A DNA stretch of 64,000 bases from Dasypus novemcinctus. Its lineage: Eukaryota; Chordata; Mammalia; Cingulata; Dasypodidae. Position numbers and translations under genes: made by a program. The notes beneath the pieces were generated by a model. It saw only the letters and a program-made list of their open reading frames with translations, searched no databases and had not been told where the DNA came from. The stretch spans positions 14,536,739-14,600,738 of the forward strand of contig NC_080701.1 in the NCBI RefSeq assembly GCF_030445035.2, read 5' to 3'. Below are positions 24,105-36,712 of the stretch, in pieces; the stretch's first letter is position 1, and each line of letters begins with the position of its first letter.

Positions 24105-24931
24105 AATGAAGTAGTTAGAATTTTTTCCTTTAGGTGATATTTGCCTACAATACACTAGTGAAAATGCCTCCATGCTTCTACCATGGGAATAAAATTTTTT
24201 ATCAAAGAAGAAAGAACATTTTTTTCAACTACTCTTTTCCCTTATAGAGCCTGGTAGGAAAAGAAGAAAGTCTAAGACTATTTGTCCTTCATCTAAGGGC
24301 TTCTAAGTGTTCACAGGGCAGCAAGAAAGAGATGATTTGCTTTATAAAAAGGAAGGGTGGAAGGCAGGAAGGGAGGTGAGGAAGGAAGGGGAGGAAGAAA
24401 GGGGAGGAATTCCTATTTTGACTCCTGAAAGGAAAGAGTTACCAAACAAATGGAGAGCATATTGATCCAGTACCATGTTGCCATACCTAAATGACACTTA
24501 GTAACAGGAATATTTGATGTTCCACTTGAAGCTTCCTACACTACTAAGATGTAATCTTTACTTGCATTTTACTGGACTCCAACCACAAGTATCATATCCT
24601 GACATGGCAGGGAAAAGAGCACGATTGACACGATCAGCTTTTGATATTAAAACTAGGAGTAAAATGCAGATTAGGCATACTCTGGGAGCAGAAGAACTCC
24701 GAGAATTGAAAGGATGGAATTATCCAGAAAATGCACAAAGACTTTTGGTACCTGACTCCTATTTGCATTAATGAGAAAAAAAATTAATCTTTTCTGAAAA
24801 AGATTTTTGTGTCATTCATTTTAATTCCACATTTGAAAGCAATGTCGCCACAAAATCATATACTTTTTATTGATTTTTAGTGATGAACAAAAGACATGTA
24901 AGGTAGTATAGTCATCATAATTATTGGTAGG
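24105..24931. other. unassigned DNA with purine tract and an 85-codon ORF
   Basis: A polypurine tract at 24343-24412 (AAGG/GGAGG units) is followed by a forward frame at 24514-24771. The frame's second half looks coding-like (KMQIRHTLGAEELRELKGW, then NYPENAQRLLVPDSYLH and stop), but I do not recognise the protein. Nine A residues lie 7 nt after the stop. It could be a decayed processed pseudogene or chance. Confidence 0.3.
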
Positions 24932-25501
24932 TGTAGCAATTTGATATGGTTATGCATTCCTAAAATAGATATTGGATTATGTTTGTAATCTGATCTGTAC
25001 CTGGGATTGACTGAGTTATGTTTAGAGCTTTAATTGGGCCACATCATTAGGGTGTTGAGTCCCCGCCCCTTGGTGGGTGGGGATTCACAGATAAAAGGCA
25101 TGGCAAAGGACAGAGTTGTGGGTTCCTAATGCTGGAATTTTGATATTAGAGTTTGATGCTGAAGTCTTACGCTGGAACCCCAGGGAAAGAGACAGAGCCT
25201 TTCACCTGATAATCTACAGCTGACCTTATGGAGAGAGGCAAAGCCTAGAAAGCCTTATAGTCTACAACTGACCTTGTGGAGAAATCAGAGGAGCTGAGCC
25301 CAGAAGAACCCAGGAAGCCTGAACCTTTGCAGACATCAGCAGCGCATCTTGCTCCAACATGTGAAAATAGACTTTGGTGAGGGAAGTAACTTATGCTTTG
25401 TGGCCTGGTATCTGTAAACTCCTACCCCCAATAAATACCCTTTATAAAAACCAACCCATTTCTGGTATTTTGCATCAACACCCCTTTGGCTGACTAATAC
25501 A
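24932..25501 (+). mobile_element. solo MaLR-type LTR
   Basis: Forward-strand LTR starting TGTAGCAATTTGATATGG and ending 'ggctgactaataca'. It holds a polyadenylation region: AATAAA at about 25430, followed by 'taccctttataaaaacc' and 'ctggtattttgcatca', the layout of ERVL-MaLR LTRs. The flanks GTAGG and ACAGG are only a partial 5 bp match. No internal retroviral genes are seen. Confidence 0.7.
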
Positions 25502-25789
25502 ACAGGTTTAATTATCAGCTTCATTATGAAATAGGTTTAAAACTGAATGTACTATGTTGACAAATGTAAAATATTTTTCAAGAATGAGCATTGTAACATA
25601 TTAAAAAGTCTTTGAAAATTCAGAAGAATTCACATCTTTTCTAAGGCAATAATAATATTAAATTATCATCATGTTACTGTATAATACATTCAGTTAGCCA
25701 AACAACTGGTCAGGTAACAAGCATTTTTGGGGTTCACTATTCTAGCCATCATGTTGGATACGGAAGGGATGAAAGAATTATTATTATTC

Positions 25790-26380
25790 CTAATTGAACT
25801 TTTATTCTAGTATGAGAGATGAAAACAACACACAGGAACTAAGACTGAATCTAAATAAGTTACAAAGTATATGAATATTGAGTCCAGGAAAGGGTGATCG
25901 AGGAGGTCTTCATGGGGAAGCTGACCCCTGGGTTTACCCATCAAGGGTTTAGATAGGCAGAAGAGGGAGCCTCTTGGTTCATTCATGCAAGCAGTCATTC
26001 TCGTGATATTGGACATGCCGTGCTTGAGGGGCAGGGCAGAATACAGCTGAGAAGCAGCAGGATGCATGTGAAGGAGAGTGAATCACATGATGAGAGGAGT
26101 AGGGTGAAGCTGGCTCATAGGTAGAATTGGAATTAAACAGTAGGATTTAGATAGTTTGTATACCCAAGAGGACTGATATGGTATTTGAGGGTAGATGGAG
26201 GGTTTTGTGAAATTAAGATGGGCAAGAGTCTCTGAAAGTAGGGTACACAAAGAAAGAGAAAAACAAAGAGTCCAGAGCGGTAGAGGACAAGAGGCGTCAG
26301 GTCCGGTTGGTTCAAGGATACCCCGAGGCAAGCAGAGGCTCCAGAGAGCTCCAGCTGCGGTCTCTCATTCTGCCTCACTT
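25790..26380 (-). mobile_element. probable L2 LINE, antisense
   Basis: Antisense L2-like text: 'gaacttttattctagtatgagagatgaaaacaa' near the start, then a G/A-rich body ('ggtgatcgaggaggtcttcatggggaagctgacc'). Diverged and without coding capacity. The frames at 26083-26396 and 26195-26521 fall in or beside it and are incidental. Confidence 0.5.
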
Positions 26381-27608
26381 CATTCTTGGACTCCACATTG
26401 GACCTTTGACCTAAAGATGTTTCCTCAAGGCCCTACTGCTTCTCTTAATGATGACAAAAACGATTTGCTTTTCCATGCTGTTCCCTTACTGCACTGCCTA
26501 CCTTCACATAGCCCAGCCTGATGACTTGGAGGCTAAATAGCCCATAACCAAAACTACTGACCAGTTGCTCCCTTAAAACAAGAGGTGATGGTGGCATAAT
26601 CAAATAGAGTCAGATTTCAAACCCAACATGAAGAAATAGGTAAAGACATAGAGAGGCAGGTTCCTGAACTGAGAGATTTCCAAGTTCAATTTTTGCAGCT
26701 TTAAAAGTAGTAGTATAATGGTTCATCTTTGGCAGGGGCTGATTACTTTCTTAATGTAAAGGGACAAGAGTGGGCAAGCATATGGTGCTATTTAGAGCAA
26801 TTTGTAACAACGCAGAGGGGAAGGTTTGAAGAGAATTCTAATGGCCCTTATACAAACGGTGTTAGACAATATGAATTTATAATACATGGATCTGCAGAGT
26901 ATTCTTGTTCCTTCCTAACAGTGCTTCTGACTGGTAGAGGGGAGTAATCCATTAAGAACAGATTCAGAAGGCCATTGAGCATCCATGTCCAGGGCAAAGT
27001 GAGGAATGAATTTTTTTTTTTTAAATTTCAGCAAGTATAGTCTAAAGTGTCTGGTAGAAGACTCCAAATAGTTCCTACATAAGAAGGCTGATTGATAATA
27101 TCTTAAATTTCTCCCTTATGCTTTCATATAAAGCCCTAACTTTGTAGTTGAGTCATACAAATAACTTGGAGTCTCAGAATGATTTTGAGTGAAAGAATGT
27201 GAATCATTCTAACTCATCTTCATTTAGAGGTGAGAGCATAAATATAATAGTTGGTGTTAGGTTAAAATATTAATGTGTCATCAGCTTTCTTTTCATACCT
27301 TAAAATTAAGAATCTTCTACCATCAGTGCAGAGACCTAGTGCTTCAAGCCTTGCATAGGTTAAGCTGAACAGTTTCCGAACATCTAAGTGACATGTTATC
27401 TAATGTTTTCTAGGTTTTATTCCTATGTTATATCACCAGAGAGCAATGTACTGCAACTGTTTTAGTTACATCTCCACAGACATTCCTTCCCAGTGTTAAA
27501 ATTTAATGTTTTGTCCTCAGCTTTTTTATTGAGGTTGATATAAGAAATGGCACAGGACTAGCCTATTTCTATTTCACAGAAAGCTGCGGTTGAAGACTTC
27601 ATTTAGTC
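26381..27608. other. unassigned AT-rich DNA
   Basis: Nothing recognised. A T10 tract lies at 27011-27021. Confidence 0.35.
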
Positions 27609-27955
27609 CAGGGGTTCTTAACCTTTTTTGTTCCATGCACCTTTTGCCAGTCAAACCATGGACCCCTTCTCAGAATGTAGTGGCAGATAGTTTTATGACA
27701 CTCAACTAGTGTAGGGTCAAACTACAGTAATTTCGAAGTATGGTTGAGCATAAGAGAATTTTCGAGATGTGCAACAACTATAAAGTGATGTGAAATGACT
27801 ACTACTGTAATTTATTGCATACGTTTGTAAGTGAAGGAAATGCTAGATTTCAATTAGAGGTCAGAGAGAATAAAAGTAAGAAGTTGATTTTTTTTTCAAT
27901 TCAAGCTCACAGACCCCCTGAAAGGCATCTGTGGACCCCTGACTAAGAACCCCTG
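27609..27955 (+). mobile_element. hAT-type MITE, long form
   Basis: Terminal inverted repeats: CAGGGGTTCTTAACC at the left and GACTAAGAACCCCTG at the right. The internal words 'ttgccagtcaaaccatggacccc' and 'caagctcacagacccc' are shared with 44508-44702 and 63808-64000. The flanking 8-mers ATTTAGTC and ATTTCGTA match at 6 of 8 positions, consistent with an eroded hAT duplication. No transposase is encoded. Confidence 0.75.
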
Positions 27956-28861
27956 ATTTCGTAAGTGATGTAATATCCTTGCACAAGGATTTGCATGATG
28001 AAGCCTTCCTAAGAGTTAGTTCACTGAAATGACATACTCTTACAGATGCGCTTGCCTCCTTTTTCTCGTTAATGATCTGTAAATGGTCCATGAAAGTTTC
28101 CATGATTTCCTGTACCACACAGGAAAGTGAGCCCACAGATAAATTTAGTCCACAATTGCAGTCCCTACCCTACCCATTAGTTCTGTTACTACTTTTGATT
28201 CCAAAAATAAAGTTTCTATCACTTTATTTTCTTAATTTTCCTATGATGTATATATAACATGGTAGGCTGCTTTACATCCTTACTGCAATTGCTAAGAGCT
28301 ATAGACAGTTTGTAAGAACTTCCATAAATAGAGAAAAGCAAAGAACAAGTGAGTTCCTTTAAAACCTACCCCATAAGCAGGCTGCCACCAGGGCTCTCCT
28401 CCCCTATGAGAAAACTGCAGGGTGGAAAGGAGCCTTCAGTATACATCTGATTGTGTAAATATTGTAATAGATACAAGGATCATGTGTTGCATATTTCTTC
28501 AAAACATGAGATTTCAGAAATGTCCCTGAAACAAACAATCCTGTCTGTATACTTACGTATTAGATGCTAGCCTGTAAGCCTTGGCCCAAGGGCATGGCCA
28601 AATGACATTTGCATCCTGGAACTTGGGCAGACAGCCCGCTTCTTTTGGTGAATGATACCACAGTGTTCTTTTGGTAATAAGAAACAGTTTTGTTTCTGGA
28701 TTCTAAAACTATTCATGAGTCCCTGAGGGGTATTCAGTTTCTCTTCATGTTCCCAGTGCCTGTGCTTGAGAGAAAACATTGAAGAGTGAAAGGAAAACCA
28801 CTAGAGTCTTCCTTAACAGTCCAGCTGTAGCTGGTGTTGAGACAGAAGTTCTTCTACCTGC
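27956..28861. other. unassigned DNA
   Basis: No repeat or gene recognised. Reverse frames at 27861-28136 and 28567-28779 are short and without a known family. Confidence 0.35.
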
Positions 28862-29110
28862 AAAATCTGCCTAAACCTCAAGGCCCAACTTATTGTTACC
28901 TCCTCCATGGGAGCTTTCTCTGACCTGCCACCTTCTTGCCATCACCCCAAGCAGAATCCATCCCTTACTCTTCTGTGTTTATACTGTGTTCTGTACAGGC
29001 TGCCGTTACAGCCCTCAGAGAATGATGTGCTGTTCAGGCATTTTTCTGTCTCAGAAAAATCCTTCTCCTGCACACGCCCAGCCACACCCCCTTTATTTTA
29101 TTCTGGAATC
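28862..29110 (+). mobile_element. L2 LINE fragment, sense
   Basis: Forward-strand words typical of the L2 3' region: 'ctcaaggcccaacttattgttacctcctccatgggagctttctctgacc'. Diverged. The two overlapping open frames at 28893-29164 are read through it. Confidence 0.55.
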
Positions 29111-29938
29111 TATAATCATCTAGACTTTTCCACTAATGAATTTAGGCATGCTTTTCTTCCCTAAAATAAGGATCACACTTTAGAAATCATACAATATCAG
29201 TTGTATGCCTGGGATATCCTTGCAGTTAATTAGGGCACCAAGAGTTAAATGGACACTTGGTTCATCTTCACTTATTTTATAGCCAGATGGTAATCCTTTT
29301 AGAGGCTGACTGTGAGAGTAGGACTTCGCGGTTATGTCTGAATGTTGGGGGTGGTACCGCCCTTGTTTTTATACCATCATCTGCCTTATTTCTGTGTTCT
29401 CAGACAATTAACTTTCCCTCTCTGATTCTTATTTTCTGATATCACAGGTGCCTTTTACTCAACAGTGGACTTGGAGAGGACATTACTTAAGAAAGATATA
29501 ATATCGACATTATTATTTCAATTATATAGTAATATATACCAAATTCACTCTATCTCTTCATTTTATTTACTTTTTCTTGTCCATATATTTTTCCCCTGAT
29601 TTGCTTACTGGGAAAATTATCCTTTTTTTGCTTTCCATATGCACTCTTCCTCTGTATGCCCCTTTTAATTCCCTTTGAAGTGCTATCATGCAAAATGTTT
29701 TTCTTTTCTCATTGCTTTCAGGATGTCCTTCTTTGTCCTCTTGTACTGAACCCATCACTCTTAGTCCATCTTTTATTAGATATCTATATCCTTTCTTCAT
29801 TTTCACTGCTATTATACCTACTTGTATCTTGCCTTCTTCCCCTACTTTCTTCTTTCTCTACCCCCCACCCATTTAACAGGTTCCACTCTTCCATCTTGAG
29901 AATCCTTTCAGAAAACTCACTATGTACTCTACGGCATG
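29111..29938. other. unassigned AT/pyrimidine-rich DNA
   Basis: Pyrimidine-rich at 29660-29880. No gene or repeat recognised. Confidence 0.35.
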
Positions 29939-30386
29939 TGTGGTAGTTTGAAGCTATATATACTCCAGAAAAACATGTTCTTAAATTTAATCCATTCCTG
30001 TGGGTGTGAACCCATTATCAGGGAACATTTTGATAAGGCTACTTCCATTAAGGTGTGACTACATCTCAATCAGCATGGATCTTAATCCTATTACTGGAGT
30101 CCATTTTTAGAGAATAAAATTCAGACCTAGAGAGAGAGAAGGAGAGAAAGAGCGAGAGACAAAGACATGGAAGCAAGAAGATGAAATCAACGGAACCCAG
30201 AACTGAAGGAAGAGACCAGGGGATGCTGCCCATGTGACAAGCCAAGGACCAAGAAGTGCCAGCAGCCAGTCCCAGAAAGCATCTCCTTGATGATGCCTGG
30301 ATTTGGGCTTTCCTGGCCTCAAAGCCATGAGCAAATAATATCCCAATGTTTAACCCAACCCATTTCATGACATCTGTGCTAAAATG
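29939..30386 (+). mobile_element. solo MaLR-type LTR
   Basis: Forward-strand LTR beginning TGTGGTAGTTTGAAGC, with a (GA)n-rich middle (30129-30165) and a polyadenylation area AAATAATATCCC at 30334-30345. It is flanked by the 5 bp duplication GCATG at 29934-29938 and 30387-30391. Solo, without internal genes. Same group as the reverse-strand LTR at 19280-19840. Confidence 0.73.
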
Positions 30387-31499
30387 GCATGGATACCTTA
30401 AGAACTGAGAACAGATCTTTTGCCTGTTCTTTATATTATCATTCCAGTTAGACTAAGCATATGTTCAATGAAGGTAGGAACCCTGATACGTATTTGTGGA
30501 TTAAGTAAATAACCCCCTGACGGGATTTCAGGAACACTGGAAAAACTCACTTGCCCAACATGAACCTGTCCCCCATTTGATCAAAATGTAGGAAGATTCT
30601 TTCTTTCCCAATATTAAGAATAAGACTCTCCAGTAAGTAACACACTGAAGTAAAAGTCCAAGTAAAGCATGAATGACTGAGAGTAAATTTTGTTATCAGT
30701 TGTAAAGATGTATCTAGGAGAGCAAAACAACACATAATGAGGAAGTTGGTGATTTCTGACCTACTTGAAAAAAAGCCTATATTTAGCTAAATTGGCTAAG
30801 AGTCTAAGTGGAAAATATAAATCTTTCCACTTCAATGGTTGGATTGATGCATTGAGTGACATAAAACTTGCCCGTGGTTTACTATTTGGATAATGGTATA
30901 GGAGACCTCTAACAGCCATATTTTTGGTTATGATAAACTCTCTCGCATCCATATCCTCATCTCTCGTAAAGGAGCTTAGGTGCTGAAAGAGTCCTCCCCT
31001 TTCGGATGACATTTATAGTTTATATTCCAGTATATAGAGTGGTCTAGTATTTATCTCAAATTCTATTTGAAATGCTACATTTATTAAGTTTATCTCTTAT
31101 TTCTGGACTAGTTTCATTATTAAATAAAAATTAAACCTCATTGGTAAAAAATGAATTTCTTTGATTTTTTAAAAGCATTTGGAAGAGAATAGCACGGTCA
31201 TTTTTATCTTGCCCAAAATACATTGACAAAAGGCACCTTAAATGGTCATTGTTTTTGTTTTTTCACTAGAACACATTAATATTATTTTTAGTGTTTGCTC
31301 CCAGTTCACTTTCATGCATGTCCTTTAGCCTTGTTAGTTTCAAAGGAAAGACTATATTTTCTTTTTCTTTAAAACTTTTCTTTTCCTTCAGTATTAATAG
31401 TAGAACTAATAGTAGAATTGCCTATCACAAAATCGCCCTAGCTAAGCAATAGAATGCAAATTCTTCACTGTGCTTTTGATGATGAAATAGAATAATGCT
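30387..31499. other. unassigned AT-rich DNA
   Basis: Nothing recognised. Reverse frames at 30547-30735 and 30761-31012 have no known family. Confidence 0.35.
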
Positions 31500-31700
31500 G
31501 TACATTTTATACCAGATTATATTTCACAAAATTCTTTCACATTCATTATCTTATTTAATCCTCAAAAATAATGCTGTGAACTAGGTATTATTTTCCTCAT
31601 TTAAATATGCAGCGAGTTATACTCAAAAAGCAGTGACCTAACTGATGGCATGGAGTTAGTGTCACGGCCAGGACTTCAATTCATTTCTTCTTACTTTCAC
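31500..31700 (-). repeat. MIR SINE fragment, antisense
   Basis: Antisense MIR order is recognisable: 'cattatcttatttaatcctca', 'gaactaggtattatttt', then 'gtcacggccaggacttcaa'. Diverged. Confidence 0.55.
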
Positions 31701-31794
31701 TCCAGGTCCCTTTCGTGTCATCATACTGTTTCCTTCTACTCTCCTGTGATCCAACCTGCTGTACTTATGAGCCAGGATCTTTAACATGCTGCCT

Positions 31795-32055
31795 TGTAAT
31801 TCCTAATGTATACTGAGAACCCACTCTGTGCCACAAACTGTTCTAAGCACTTACCTGTTTTACATTATTCAATCCTTGCAAAACCTATAAGGTAAGTAAT
31901 ATTGCTTTCTCCACTTTACAAACATAGAATCAGAAAGCTTAAGTAACTTGCCCCAAATCACATATCCAATACATGGAATAAGTTGGTCTCAAATCCAAGC
32001 AGTCTGGCTCCATAGACTATATGTTTAACAACCTCACTCTATTGCCTCTTAAAAT
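31795..32055 (-). repeat. near full-length MIR SINE, antisense
   Basis: Well-preserved inverse MIR: 'ctgtgccacaaactgttctaagcactta', 'aatccttgcaaaacctataaggtaagtaatattg', 'taagtaacttgccccaaatcacat', and the tRNA end 'caagcagtctggctccatagact' followed by 'attgcctctta'. About 260 bp, the usual full length. Confidence 0.8.
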
Positions 32056-32334
32056 ACCAAAAAATCATAACGATTTTGTGAATTACTTTTCCCATGAATA
32101 GCAAGGTCTAGGGTGGGTCTCTAGATATTACCTATGGCAATAAGAATTTCAACAGTCATTACCTTTAGTGTGCTTTACAATAAGGATAGTCTCTACTTGT
32201 GTAGTCCAAGCTGAAATTTGTATTTTTGTTAGAAACCATTAATCCAGATCTAAGGAGGTTTCTAGAATAGGAATACTGCCATGAAAATACCAGTATTGAG
32301 GCAAAAACTAGTGTAGTTCAGTTACTCAATCAAC

Positions 32335-32440
32335 TGTACAAATATTTATTGAACACTTGCTATGTTCAAGGGTGTGGTTTGGCACTCAGGTATAATCTAA
32401 ATGAAGCTTGCTGTCTAATAAAAGAAATATGGTTGTACAC
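32335..32440 (-). mobile_element. L2 LINE 3' end fragment, antisense
   Basis: 'caaatatttattgaacacttgctatg' followed by 'aagcttgctgtctaataaaag' is the inverse of the L2 3' terminus. Confidence 0.55.
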
Positions 32441-32911
32441 AGATACTTGGTAAATCACCAAAAGGCACAGAGCTTCATAGAAATGTGAAATTCCTGTAGG
32501 ACAGAGAAAACATGGAAAGTTTGAGGGGGACCCCATTAGATGGAACCTTTAATTAAAGGCAAATTGAAATGTATATGTCAGTGCAGGTAATTTTTCATTT
32601 CTAATAATAAACCACCTCTCTGGGTTGCTTGGAAGTACCTCTTCAAGTACAAACTTGCTAGCACTTTGATCACTGAGTCAGTAGGGGGTTTTGGGAAATC
32701 CTGAGTGTAAAGTCCATCTACTAAAGCACATTATTCATGGCTTTAGAAGAACCACCAAACTGACGTTTGTTAAAGCCTAGTTCTCCTGGATGTCCCCCAC
32801 TCTCCCCTCCTGGATGTATTTGTTCATATTAGGAGGGACAAGCCTTTCCTGTCTTAAAGAATCAGCTCTATAATTACTCGTATCTACTTTTCTGTCAACA
32901 CGTAATAATCC

Positions 32912-33446
32912 TTATTTTTTATTTTTTTAATATAGCTTTAATTTATTTTTTAAAAATATATAGATCACACAAAATGTTACATTAAAAAATATAGGAAACT
33001 CCTATATGCCCCACTCTCCACACTCTCCACTCTTCCCACATCAACAACTTCTTTCATTAGTGTGGTACATTCATTGCATTTGATGAATACATTTTGGAGC
33101 ACTACTACACCGCATGGATTATAGTTCACATTGTAGTTTACACTCTCCCCCAGTCCATTCAGTGGGTTATGGCAGGATATATAATGTCCAGCATCTGTCC
33201 CTGCAATATCATTCAGGACAACTCCAATTCCCAAAAATGCCCCCATATCACACCTCTTCTTCACTCTCCCTGCCCTTAGCAACTCCTGTGGCCACCGTCT
33301 CCACATCAATGATATAATTTCTTCCATTACTAGAGTCACAATAATTCTATAGTAGAATACCAGTAAATCCCCTCTAATCCATATTTTATTCCTCCATCCT
33401 GTGGACCCTGGAATGGCAATGTCCACTCCACTTGAGAGGGAGCTTT
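32912..33446 (-). mobile_element. element E copy 3, 5'-truncated
   Basis: Reverse-strand copy. The T-rich left edge (32912-32945) is the tail, and the text runs in inverse order to copy 1, stopping at 'ccacttgagagggagcttt'. It is flanked by GTAATAATCC at 32902-32911 and 33447-33456. The 149-codon reverse frame at 32977-33426 lies within it; other copies do not preserve that frame, so I do not call a gene. Confidence 0.83.
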
Positions 33447-33456
33447 GTAATAATCC

Positions 33457-34504
33457 ATTTTGATAGCCATTAAATCAATACAAGTTCCAAAGGAATTTCT
33501 CTGACTTTTACTTTGCTTATTAAGCTGGAAATTCAAGGGCAATGCAGATGAGAATTTCACACTATTCCATTGAGAGTCTGTTTGGTGACCAGCTCTTTCG
33601 GAACCCAAGCAAGTTCAGTGATGCCTCATTTAGGCAACTGCTGGATATATTTTCCAGTAGGGATTGACAAAGATATTGTTAAGCTGACAAGAATCATGAC
33701 AACACTATGAAAAAGAACATTTTATTTAAATTTCAGAGCATTGAGATTACTGTCAAGAGTTTAATGGAATTTTGTTTGCAGTTCCTTCCCGTAAAATGTC
33801 CTCTTCAAGCTTAAGCAACTTAACACACATTTTATTTTACAGACTACATTGTGACAGCTGAGAAATAAAAGTAAATAAGCTTAAATTGTGTTTCTAAGGA
33901 ATATGCCTTTTCTCTAAGGCTTTTTGTGGTCAGAATCAAGGGTTGCCCCAGTTTTAATTTAGCAGTGACCATATTTATTTTGGTATATACAAAAGAGGAT
34001 GTACTAACTGAAAACCTCAGCTGCTATGGTGTACCCAGCATTCACTCGCATGAAATTTAGAGGGAAAGAATTGGATTGGGGTCTGTGTATTTAGCTGTTG
34101 CAATTTTAGTGAAATCCAGAATATAGGTTTGCTAGTAATTTCTCAGCAAAAATCCATTGCATTATGTTTGTTTTGTAAGTTCACAACTTTTACTCTATGC
34201 TTATTGTTTATGTTCATGTATGAATGATATAATTCAATAAAATATTTTAAAAATCCTTTGCATTCATTTTGCAGCTCTTTTATAATTTGTCTAATAGGTT
34301 TTCTGGCTTTCGCCAGAGGACCCTCAAAAAATTGTATTTTATTCAGATGTCTTTTTCTTCTCCTAATACATTTTATTTTCAAAATTCATATGAATGTGAA
34401 AAAGATTCGAAATATTACAGACTTCCACTGAAAAGAAAGCTACCATTGGTCTTTATACCAATACCTATGTTTACATTCATATTCACATTTTAAAATAATA
34501 TAAA
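33457..34504. other. unassigned AT-rich DNA
   Basis: No repeat or gene recognised. The reverse frame at 34143-34382 is lysine/asparagine-rich low-GC sequence without a family. Confidence 0.35.
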
Positions 34505-36640
34505 AGTAATACTTTTTTGTTCATTTTTTCATATTAATAAGCCATAATTTGTTTACCATTTTCCTTCTTAGACATTAAGGTTACTTTCAGGTTTTTTCAC
34601 TATTGCAAGCAATATTTTAATGGACAGGTTTTTGCATTGGTATTTTTACAGTGAACTTTGATTATGAGAACAGTTTTATATTTACAGAAAAATGGTGAAG
34701 ATAGTACAGAGAATTTCCATGTACCGCATACCCAATTTCCCCTGTTAACATCTTACCTTAGTTTGGCACACTTGTTATAGTTAATGAACTGACACATTAT
34801 TGTTAACTAAAGCCCATAATTTATTCAGATATCCTTAGGTTTTGCCTACTGTTCTTTTTTTTTTTTTTTTAGATTTATTTATATTTTATCCCCTTTCTCT
34901 TCCCCCAGCCCTGCTTTATTTGCTGTCTGTGTCCATTTGCTGTGTGATCTCTTTTTGTCTTCTTTTCTCATCTTCCTCCTCTGGGATACACCAGGATTCG
35001 ATCCTGGGGACCTCTGATATGGAGAGAGGTTCCCTGTCAATTGCGCCATCTCAGTTCCTGGTCTCTGCTGCTCTTCACCTTGACTCGTCTCTCTTTTTTT
35101 GTTGCATCATCATCTTGCTGCATGACTCATTTGTGCAAACATTGGCTCACCATGCGGGCACATTTCCTCTCCTTCTTTTTCACCAGGAAGCCCCAGGGAT
35201 CAAACCCAGGTCCTCCCACATGGTAGGTGGAAGCCCTATCACTTGAGCCATCCACTTCCCTGCCTTCTGTTCTTTGTTTATTCTAGGATCTGATCCAGGA
35301 TACCACATTACATTTAGTGGTCATGCCTCCTTAGGCTCCTTTTGGGTGTAATAATTTTTCAGACTTTCCTTGTTTTTAATGACTTGGTTAGTTTCGAGAA
35401 GTACTGGTCAGTTATTTGTAGGATGTCACTTTTTTGGAATTTGTCTGATGTGTTTCTCAGGATTGGACAGGGGTTCTGGGTTTGGGAGAGGAAGACCAAA
35501 GAGGTAAAGTGTGATAGTCATCACTTCATATGAAGCATATGTATTATCAACAGAATATCACACTGTGGATGTTGACCTTGATCATCTGGCTGAAGAAGTA
35601 TTAGCCATGTTTCTCCACTGTGAAGTTACTGCTTTCCCTCATTCCATGGTGTACTCTTTGGCAGAATGTCACTGTACAAGGACATGTAAGGAGTGGGGAG
35701 CTATGGTCTACCTCTTAGCGAGTGGAGCATCATTATAAATTATTAGGAATTCTTCTGCATGGGCTATTTGTCTCTTCTCCCCTATTTATTTATTTATTTA
35801 TTTAGTCCTTTATTTAAAAATTAGTATGGACTACGGATCCTTATTTTATACTTTGAGCAATAACCTAATACTACTTTGTTTCTGTTGTTACTCAGATAGT
35901 TCCAGCTTTGGCCATTGGCTCTTGTTTCCCTTTGACATACTCTATCAATGTGAGATTTTTAAAAATTGGAGCACTTCCCTACTTTCTGGCACTGGAAGGG
36001 TTCTCGTACTCATCTTGTATATTTTTTGCCCCAGTCCTATAATCATGCTATCTGGTTCATTTCAAGGAACATTGGTTCCTTTAATTGGAGAATAGTATGA
36101 GAGTCTAAGATCTGTGTGCTCAGTGTGTTTATGGCTATTGGGATGCACTTGCTTTTACACTTTCTCATTTGAATATATGTGTGTATGCTAATCCATGTGT
36201 CTCTATGAGTATTTATATATGTAACCATCTGCATTAAGCTGAACATCAGTTCATATTGATATCTTCAATTCTAATCCATTACTACTGGCATCATTATTGT
36301 CTCCTTCCCTTGATTATCTGTAAACTCCCACTCCAAGCTCCTACCATCCTGCATCCATTTACTTAATTGTTCAATTCCAGTGCAACTATATAGAATAGCA
36401 ATACCAATACTGCTGAGTAGGAAGGAATGGTCCTTCACCAACTAGATTACAGCACTTATGTGCAGTTCTTTTGCCTCTAGTCTTAACAGTTTCCACTCAT
36501 TTCAGAAGTTAGGTCAGCATCTTTTACCCCAAGCGTCTTCAGTGAGGTTGTTTCATACATTTATAATATAGCTGGATTATTTTGTTCGAGTCTGCATCCC
36601 TTACTGGTGTAAATGTATGTTGTAAACATTAAGGGAACTA
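34505..36640 (-). mobile_element. ancient L1 3' region, antisense
   Basis: Antisense L1M-type 3' sequence. 34675-34770 ('cagaaaaatggtgaagatagtacagagaatttcc' pattern) and 35282-36310 ('ggataccacattacatttagtggtcatgcctcctta', 'gtggatgttgaccttgatcatctggctga', 'ggcactggaagggttctcgtactcatcttgtat') are landmarks of old mammalian L1 tails. It is interrupted by a DAS SINE at 34857-35260. Open frames at 35342-36095 are antisense to it and not genes. Confidence 0.7.
34857..35260 (-). mobile_element. dimeric DAS SINE
   Basis: Reverse-strand SINE with poly(T) at the left. The outer head is at about 35185-35260. A second tRNA-like module lies inside at about 34980-35065: on the reverse strand it has TGGCGCAATTG (A-box-like) and AGGATCGAATCCTGG (B-box-like). 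The duplication TGCC(T/A)... is 14 bp with one mismatch: TGCCTACTGTTCTT at 34843-34856 and TGCCTTCTGTTCTT at 35261-35274. Confidence 0.83.
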
Positions 36641-36712
36641 CTAAAAGAAAAAAGATTAAAGAAGAATAATTGACAGGTTTAGAAAGGAGATCAAGTACTC
36701 AAAACTAGATAA

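Noticed and set aside
23643-24109. ORFs of 144 and 121 codons
   Set aside because: Both are readings of the DAS SINE at 23743-24092.
32977-33426. 149-codon reverse ORF, one of the longest in the window
   Set aside because: It lies in element E copy 3 and reads through sequence that is frameshifted in the other copies.
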